Assembly: GCA_008508345.1 (NCBI GenBank)
Contig: QNGE01001242.1
Location: 117,003 to 181,002, forward strand
Direction of reading: 5' to 3'
Source of the DNA: Paragonimus westermani
Lineage: Eukaryota > Platyhelminthes > Trematoda > Plagiorchiida > Troglotrematidae
DNA length: 64,000 nucleotides
In this document: positions 60,046 to 64,000 of the stretch, in pieces
Position numbering within the stretch: the stretch's first letter is position 1
How the letters are laid out: each line of letters opens with the position of its first letter
Program-made: the position numbers and the translations under genes
The notes under the pieces: generated by a model
Database searches by the model: none
What the model saw: the letters and a program-made list of their open reading frames with translations, nothing else
What the model was told of the DNA's origin: nothing

Positions 60046-62829
60046 TCATATTTGAATAACGCATAGACAAATAACGGTCACTGGATTCAAAACAAGACAA
60101 TCGAAGATTTATAGGTTACTAATGGGCAATCAACCGAAAGTACAAAGAAACCGTTAACTACCTCATTTGTGGCAGTAAGTATTAACAATAAAGTGAGACT
60201 GGGAGTGTGCAGTGTGATGGTTCAAGGTTGACCAACTATTACAAGACGAATGCACAAATGTAACCCGTAATTCCCTTCGAGAAATCTGACAGAAAATCCA
60301 GGTATGGTGTATGCTGACAGAAACAAGTAGGATGCACAGTGGCCTCGAAGTCAGTAAAAACATGTACAAATAAGTACGTTCAGTTGAGCTACAGAGTAAA
60401 CAGGGAATCCCACACATTCGGGTTAAGCACACAACTCTGGGTATCAGAAACCTCTCGGAAGAACTTCCCAACAAATTCCGCAGCCGCTTGATATAGTTTA
60501 CGCTAGTTGGTCTTCTGCAGACATCCAAGAGTCACCTGTATATGGGTGAGCAACTTCTTGTTTGCAGATCCTGGCTGGCATTAATTCAGTGCACGATACC
60601 TCCCAGGTTAAACAGATGGCATGCCCGATTGTGATGGACTTTAAAAGGAACCACCCAAAGTTGCTCGAAAATTAGTGAGATTTAGGGACGTTCAACTCGA
60701 TACTGCTGGTAACGTGGTCCACATTTTTTAACAGGTCATCTTTTCACTGTTCTGCTCAAACAGATCGATTTCATTTTGGATCAGACTAAACAGCAACAGT
60801 GGCAACAAAATAATCAGAGCCTTCAATAATTTGACTGAAGCTGACAATTCTTTGGGCACTATTCAACGCCATGGTCACAAAATATGGTTGAACTAGCTTC
60901 TTGGTAGCGCTCAAAGGGTTGATGTATCTGATAGCTCATAAACAGTAAAATCATTATTTTAAATTTCCACATCTCCTGTAATTACTGCCGATGAATTAGG
61001 TAAAAATTTATTGGAGGGTAATTAAGTCCAGGGAAGAAAATTTTCCATACAACTGGTTTAAAATGCCCGCCTAAAGAGGTCAAATTACTGGAATTTATTC
61101 CCAGTGGTATTTGCTGGTGAGCGTTCTTGCAATCAGCTTGTGAATAAAACGTTGGGTCCAAGGAACAAGCTGAGACAGTGTATAAGGAACAAAAGAGGAA
61201 TTAGCGTTGCACTTTTGGTGAGAACAGAACAAGAAGTTTCCGTGGTTCCATAATAAATGTACTTTTACACGAGCACACTGAACAGCGACTATGGTACAAA
61301 CCAACGTGTCTCCGACGGTTTCGTCTTGCTGACTGTCGTACGTAACTGAGGGTATGAGATTAGAAAAGAAGTCCGAAGACATCAGCGCGAATTTGCTCCC
61401 AGAATTCTGCACGTTCCTTCCTCTTCATTTACAACTAGTTAAGTTGTATTCGGTCAATATTGTTACATGTTACATGTTTTTACATTTTATTGCATGTTGC
61501 TATTACATTTTGTTACATTGTTGCATGTCGTCGGAGACCTTCAACCGATTTCCTTTCTTTGGTTGATCCCATGTTTTGAAGTCACAACCTTAGTATTTGC
61601 AAGTCTTCACATTTTAGTTGTTGAAATCCCTTTTATCAACGAAACCTCAAAGATGTTTATGGAATTTAATAATAGGATATCAAGCTGGTCAGAATAGACA
61701 GTCTACACCACAGTATGACAGCATCCTTGAAGCGTGATATTATCACCATGACACATCTTGCCATTTCGCACAGAAAACGATAGAAACAAATGTGTACGTA
61801 GTAATCCCGACCCATGATGGAGTGGTCACGGTCGACGAGATCACTTCTTTGTGCTGTCTATCCGTACTGACCATCCGTGTACACTCTGTAAGGTTTGATT
61901 AGCTGTGTTCTAGTTAACTCGTTTATCTTGCAAGTGCAGTTTTTAGTGTGACTTTATGAAGGGACGTTATATTTTATTAATACGCACACTATACTCTGAC
62001 GGGTGGCCAAAGGTACTTAAGACTCGAAGAAACTGCGTTGCGCCAGGTAAATTAATAGGAATTATACGTTTGTGGGGACAGCTGTCGTAGCAGGACCGTT
62101 AGTCATCACCTATCGCGTAAAATCGACAACAGCATGAACAACTAATTGCTTAATGCACTAAGTGAAGTGATTCATTTCTGTAAATACAAGGTCTAAGTTT
62201 TTATAGAAGAAGCTACAGATCTACAGTAAAATAGACGGCATACGGTGGACGAATTGCCTGGAACAGATGTCAGACGAAAAACTACATTCCGTTCGCTGTT
62301 GGCTGTCCAGCCATAGATTGTTCATAAACTGCTGCCAGTAGGTTAAGTTAGGCTTTAAACTAAACAGCCCACATAGCTGATCGTAGCATTCGCATGCAGA
62401 TATTCGTTCTAGTGTGGATTCTTTAAAAAGGAACACGGAGTTTGAAGAACGTTCTAATTTGGACCGTCCACTGGTGTACAGTTTCAGTATGAATTAAATG
62501 TCACACAAAAGGTGGAAGCTTTTGCGGTCTCACTGCTGTTCAGCCAACTTCCTTTTCAAAGAATCACTGGACGCAAATTTTGCTCTAATTGGGACCCAGT
62601 TATCCTACATATCCTTTCCACGACCACCGCTTAAACCTCAGCCATGCTTTCACATAGCCACCACGTTGACAATTTTGCCACTGATTTTGTGTTAATTATT
62701 ACCTAATTATCATACCCGACTCACCTTCACTTGTGATTATTGATCAGTTTACCTGATCGTAGGTAGAGAAGAAACGGTTACAGCTTGCTTACTCCAACTG
62801 ATAAGTACACAACTACAAACAGATAAAAC
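60046..62829. other. No recognised gene; low-complexity TTACAT patch
   Basis: Minus frames at 60163-60528 and 61095-61412 are unassigned. At about 61465-61530 the sequence repeats TTACAT and TGCATG motifs imperfectly. Nothing else was recognised. Confidence 0.4.
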
Positions 62830-63060
62830 TGACCGTTCACATATGATAATTCGGTAGTGCCTGGTGTAAGGTCAATGTCACGATGACCGAACCGACTGTT
62901 ATGTGATAACGCGACCGAAATCAAATCACGTCCATGTAAATCCTGACGAGATCCACCAAGAGTACAGTGCTTCCTTTGGAAAAATTCCTGCTGGAAAATC
63001 TATCCGAAGGTAAAACCTGTGATCAACACTAAGTGACATCTAATCTGAACCACTCACAGT
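62830..63060 (+). repeat. Diverged SINE copy
   Basis: GACCGTTCA, ATTCGGTAGTGCCT and GTAAGGTCAATG align with the head of the SINE at 49127-49200. Later GTACAGTGCTTCCTTT, GCTGGAAAATCTATC and TAAGTGACATCTAATCTGAA align with its body, with many substitutions. The A and B boxes are destroyed. This is the oldest of the copies in the window. Confidence 0.65.
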
Positions 63061-63819
63061 TTCCCTGTTAAACATCAGTAACCAAGATCGGTATATTGTG
63101 TGATTCCTACAGGTGCGATACTGATATTCCTGTTGAAGTCAGTCTTGTTTGACAGATATCTGAAGCTAGGTTATCAGTTAGTTTGGTCCCTGAAGTTTCT
63201 AAGCTTCAGTTGAAAATAACCATCTGTGGAATTCTCTGCGAAACAATACGATGCGAAATATCAACGTACAAATGAGCGACACGTATAATCGCTCAAGGAC
63301 TGGCAAAATGAAACCGTCACATTTTGGAATCAGCGGTGACCTTTGGCCTTTTTTAGAATCGGCCGCAACTACATTAATTACAGTAACCACGACACCATCT
63401 CTGATGATTAGAACGATTGCATCAGTTCTAATGGCCCACTTCTTTCTGGAGGGATGATCAAGGACAGTTCATATGATCAAAAGAACTGTGGTGTTCCAGG
63501 TAACCCAACCACCCTAGTCCAAACTTCAGTTATCCAACTTTTAGGGGGCTACATATATCTTCGAGTTGGTCGAGGCCTCGTCAACAAACCTGCCAAAAGG
63601 TATTTGCCACCAACAGACGTTTTTCCATTAGTCAGTGTTTAAAGAAATGACGTTCGTAATTGAGGTTGAGACGCCATAAAAACTGGAACAGATGAAGATA
63701 TAAATTCCTAAACGTAAAACCTTGTCTCTACTGTGACATATCACTCGACTCGATGACTGACAGATACAAAAGCGCCATGCCTCATTTTACGTTGGCTCAC
63801 CAAGCCCACAGAAAGTCAG
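63061..63819. other. No recognised gene
   Basis: Open frames at 63199-63457 occur on both strands with no recognised motif. The last part may belong to the RTE element that follows. Confidence 0.4.
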
Positions 63820-64000
63820 ATACTCAAAGAACAAGCAGGATTCAGAATCGGTCGAGGGTGTGTTTATCACATTTTGCCTTACGGCGGATTTTGGAACATC
63901 GGCATTTATATAGGCAGCCGACAGTTGTGGTCTTTTTAGACCTGAAGGCTACTTTCGATTCAGTTGCTCGTAACATTCTCTAGAGCTGTCTCCTTCGCAA
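63820..64000 (+). pseudogene. RTE-like LINE RT fragment at window edge
   Basis: EQAGFRIGRGCVYHI is followed, after a one-base frame change, by FALRRILEHRHLYRQP, then TVVVFLDLKATFDSVARNIL and a stop (TAG at 63979-63981). This is the fingers-to-palm region of an RTE-clade RT; the first catalytic Asp is in VVVFLDLKATFD. The clade matches the fragment at 59430-60045, but this is a different part and a separate copy, because the order is reversed along the strand. It continues beyond the window. Confidence 0.85.

Noticed and set aside
61018..61045. Possible third Penelope 3' end (LPWT then stop, like 50212)
   Set aside because: Only a handful of residues match and nothing upstream resembles the GIY-YIG domain.

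Overview
The window looks like nuclear DNA of an invertebrate eukaryote, most likely a flatworm (cestode or trematode). The evidence is the mixture of decayed CR1/Jockey-like and RTE-like LINEs, Penelope-like elements, a Ty3/gypsy-like LTR element, MuDR/MULE transposons and a tRNA-derived SINE, together with unusually small spliceosomal introns of 35-41 bp in the two recognisable spliced genes. No prokaryotic operon, CRISPR array, rRNA gene or intact tRNA gene was seen. The species was not identified.

The only convincing conserved host gene is a centrin-type EF-hand gene on the minus strand (22987-23485). Three exons are readable, joined by two 35-bp introns; the last exon, which should carry EF-hand 4 and the C-terminus, was not found downstream. 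Everything else recognisable is mobile-element DNA or short candidate exons of unknown function.

Layout. 1-8 kb: gene-poor, one weak candidate terminal exon. 8.0 kb: 5'-truncated SINE. 11.5-16 kb: LINE reverse-transcriptase scraps, a 34-bp tandem duplication and a fragment of a transposon-associated protein with an FDVDGL motif. 16.6-22.5 kb: the most interesting region. It holds two same-orientation copies of a DNA transposon with matching terminal inverted repeats (CCCAAGCAGCACAC). The 942-bp copy is internally deleted and flanked by TAA. The longer copy carries a multi-exon gene for a DUF4806-like protein and has itself been hit by a 1.86-kb MULE flanked by an exact 9-bp target duplication. 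22.6-22.9 kb: possible solo LTR. 23.0-23.5 kb: centrin. 23.7-25 kb: LINE RT and Penelope GIY-YIG remnant. 25-40 kb: mostly unrecognised DNA with a gypsy-type protease scrap, a heavily decayed second MULE and an unassigned run of minus-strand coding-like blocks. 40.7-44.9 kb: long but broken LINE (ORF1?, endonuclease, RT, C-terminal region) with an unexplained insertion. 45.7-48.2 kb: gypsy-like element on the minus strand (LTR end, primer-binding site, gag, protease, RT) interrupted by another retroelement tail. 48.9-49.4 kb: SINE and an inverted partial SINE. 50.2-51.1 kb: second Penelope-like fragment. 53.6 kb: 52-bp tandem duplication. 54-59.4 kb: nothing recognised. 59.4-60.05 kb and the right edge: RTE-like fragments, with a third decayed SINE at 62.8 kb.

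All family assignments come from reading motifs by eye. No database search or alignment was run. Boundaries of decayed elements are approximate unless a junction is described.
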